Shown: positions 6,683 to 7,735 of the stretch, one piece after another
How the letters are laid out: each line of letters starts with the position of its first letter
How positions within the stretch are numbered: the stretch's first letter is position 1
Assembly: GCA_020433785.1 (NCBI GenBank)
Contig: JAGRCC010001000.1
Span: 1-7,735 of the forward strand
DNA: 7,735 nucleotides
Source of the DNA: Anaerolineae bacterium
GTDB taxonomy: Bacteria > Chloroflexota > Anaerolineae > 4572-78 > J111
Reading direction: 5' to 3'
Program-made: the position numbers and the translations under genes
The notes under the pieces: model-generated
What the model was told of the DNA's origin: nothing
Database searches by the model: none
What the model saw: the letters and a program-made list of their open reading frames with translations, nothing else

Positions 6683-7735
6683 TTACAGGTTCTCGACAAT
6701 GTTGACGCGATAAGCCATCAGGGCCGGGATGAGGCCGGCCAGCAGGCCGACGGCCAGTGTGACGGCCCATAACCACGGCTCAAGGGCCATTTCGTAGGTG
6801 ATGGGGATAGGAATGGCCGATTGTTCGGTCAGGTTGGCGGCCAGGTTGTAAGCGGCGGCGTAACCGAGCAGCCGCCCGGCTAAAGCCCCGATGGCCGCGA
6901 TGAGCAGCGCTTCAAACATGACCATGCGAAAGATGCTGGTCCGGTTCGCACCTAAACTGCGCATCACGGCGATCATCGAGCGGCGGCGGTCGGTGGCGCT
7001 GTAGACGGCCAGCAGCACGGTTAAGGTGGCCATAGCCGCAGCCAGATAGCCGGCCACGGTTAAAATACGCTGGCCCTGATTGAGCAGATCAAACAGTTGG
7101 CCTAACTCCTGGCCGGGAAAGGCGGCCTGCGCTTCGCTCCCCAGTCGGAATTCGCGCCAGAGTTGGTTGGTTTCGATAAAGCCGGTCGGCCGGACCAACA
7201 CGGCGGTGATCTGCCGCTGATCAGCGTCCGCCTCATCCTCTGCCGCAGTGGAGGTTAGCGCCGCCGTTTCAACGTGATTTTCCTCCTCCTCGTGTTCGTG
7301 AACCGCCCAAACACTTTCAATCGAGGTCAGCACCGCCGTATCGAACGGGCTGTGGGTTGGCTGCAAGATGCCGACGACCGTGTGCGGGACATCGTGCGTG
7401 TCGGTCTCCAGGCCGGTCTCCACGCCGTGGGCCGGCACAAACTGGTCGCCCGGCTTCAGGCCCAGCCCGGCGGCGGCTTTGCTGCCCAGTACCGCTTCAA
7501 AGTCGCCGGTAAATTCGCGGCCGGCGGCCAGTTGGAAGGTCGGCGGCTTATTGAGGGCCGGACGCAGTTGAAAAAAGTCGGGTGTGGTGCCGATGATCCG
7601 CGCCCCGCCGACGTTATCGCCCAGGGCCAGAGGCACGGCCAGACTAACTCGATCATCCCGCTGCAACTGTTCATAGATGTGGTAGGGCATGTTGCCGATG
7701 GGCAGCCCTTGCAGCAGGATGGTGCTCAACACCAG
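6683..7735 (-). CDS. FtsX/MacB-type ABC transporter permease, C-terminal part (start outside window)
   Basis: About 351 residues of an integral-membrane ABC permease are read on the minus strand, ending at a TAA (6683-6685). The frame is still open at the right edge, and the usual N-terminal helix lies outside, so the 5' end is missing; the GTG near the edge is unlikely to be the true start. The visible part begins with an extracytoplasmic MacB-like periplasmic-core region (RVSLAVPLALGDN, GTTPDFFQLRP) and ends with three hydrophobic helices (ILTVAGYLAAAMATLTVLLAV, FEALLIAAIGALAGRLLGYAA, LWAVTLAVGLLAGLIPALMAY). The helix 2/3 link contains the typical MIAVMRSLGANRTSIFRMV coupling segment, and the C-terminus AYRVNIVENL fits the family. 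Such permeases pair with an ATP-binding subunit in lipoprotein release, peptide or drug export or cell-envelope functions; the ATPase is not in the window. A His/Glu-rich insertion (HEHEEEENH, encoded by 7274-7300) followed by an acidic stretch hints at metal contact. The gene is convergent with the kinase and far richer in GC. Confidence 0.88.
   Translation of the reverse strand: MVLSTILLQGLPIGNMPYHIYEQLQRDDRVSLAVPLALGDNVGGARIIGTTPDFFQLRPALNKPPTFQLAAGREFTGDFEAVLGSKAAAGLGLKPGDQFVPAHGVETGLETDTHDVPHTVVGILQPTHSPFDTAVLTSIESVWAVHEHEEEENHVETAALTSTAAEDEADADQRQITAVLVRPTGFIETNQLWREFRLGSEAQAAFPGQELGQLFDLLNQGQRILTVAGYLAAAMATLTVLLAVYSATDRRRSMIAVMRSLGANRTSIFRMVMFEALLIAAIGALAGRLLGYAAAYNLAANLTEQSAIPIPITYEMALEPWLWAVTLAVGLLAGLIPALMAYRVNIVENL

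Overview
The window reads as an accessory stretch of a bacterial chromosome. The soluble multi-PAS hybrid histidine kinases, the FtsX-type permease with a GC-rich coding style and the short interspersed inverted-repeat elements would suit an environmental filamentous Chloroflexota (Anaerolineae-like) genome. That assignment is an impression from gene style only; no rRNA or marker gene is present to fix it.

Layout, left to right. Bases 1-123 hold three degenerate 41-bp tandem repeats, probably the end of an array that continues outside the window. Bases 124-509 have no convincing gene but carry a good sigma70-like promoter (284-311) and a short inverted-repeat element (369-450). A single-domain rhodanese follows (510-866, +). 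A 286-bp gap with an extended -10 promoter leads into a 766-aa PAS-PAS-PAS-HisKA-HATPase-REC hybrid kinase (1153-3453, +). A second, better preserved copy of the inverted-repeat element (3490-3611) separates it from a 935-aa paralogue, PAS-GAF-PAS-PAS-HisKA-HATPase-REC (3728-6535, +). A 19-bp perfect inverted repeat (6610-6662) sits between this kinase and a convergent, incomplete FtsX/MacB-type ABC permease (6683-7735, -), whose N-terminus lies beyond the right edge.

How the parts relate. The two kinases are clearly paralogues: they share the N-terminal PAS domain, the last PAS domain, the kinase core, the receiver and even the roughly 35 bp before the start codon. The middle sensor block has been exchanged, so the pair looks like one signalling chassis with two different inputs. 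Neither has membrane segments or a DNA-binding output, and no separate response regulator or Hpt protein is encoded here, so the downstream partner is unknown. The rhodanese may be a cytoplasmic sulfur-transfer protein; a functional link to the kinases is not shown. The permease is on the other strand, is much richer in GC, and probably belongs to a separate transport operon.

No complete new defence or mobile system is visible. The most unusual items are the paired inverted-repeat elements, the domain swap between the tandem kinases, and the nested palindrome in the convergent gap.
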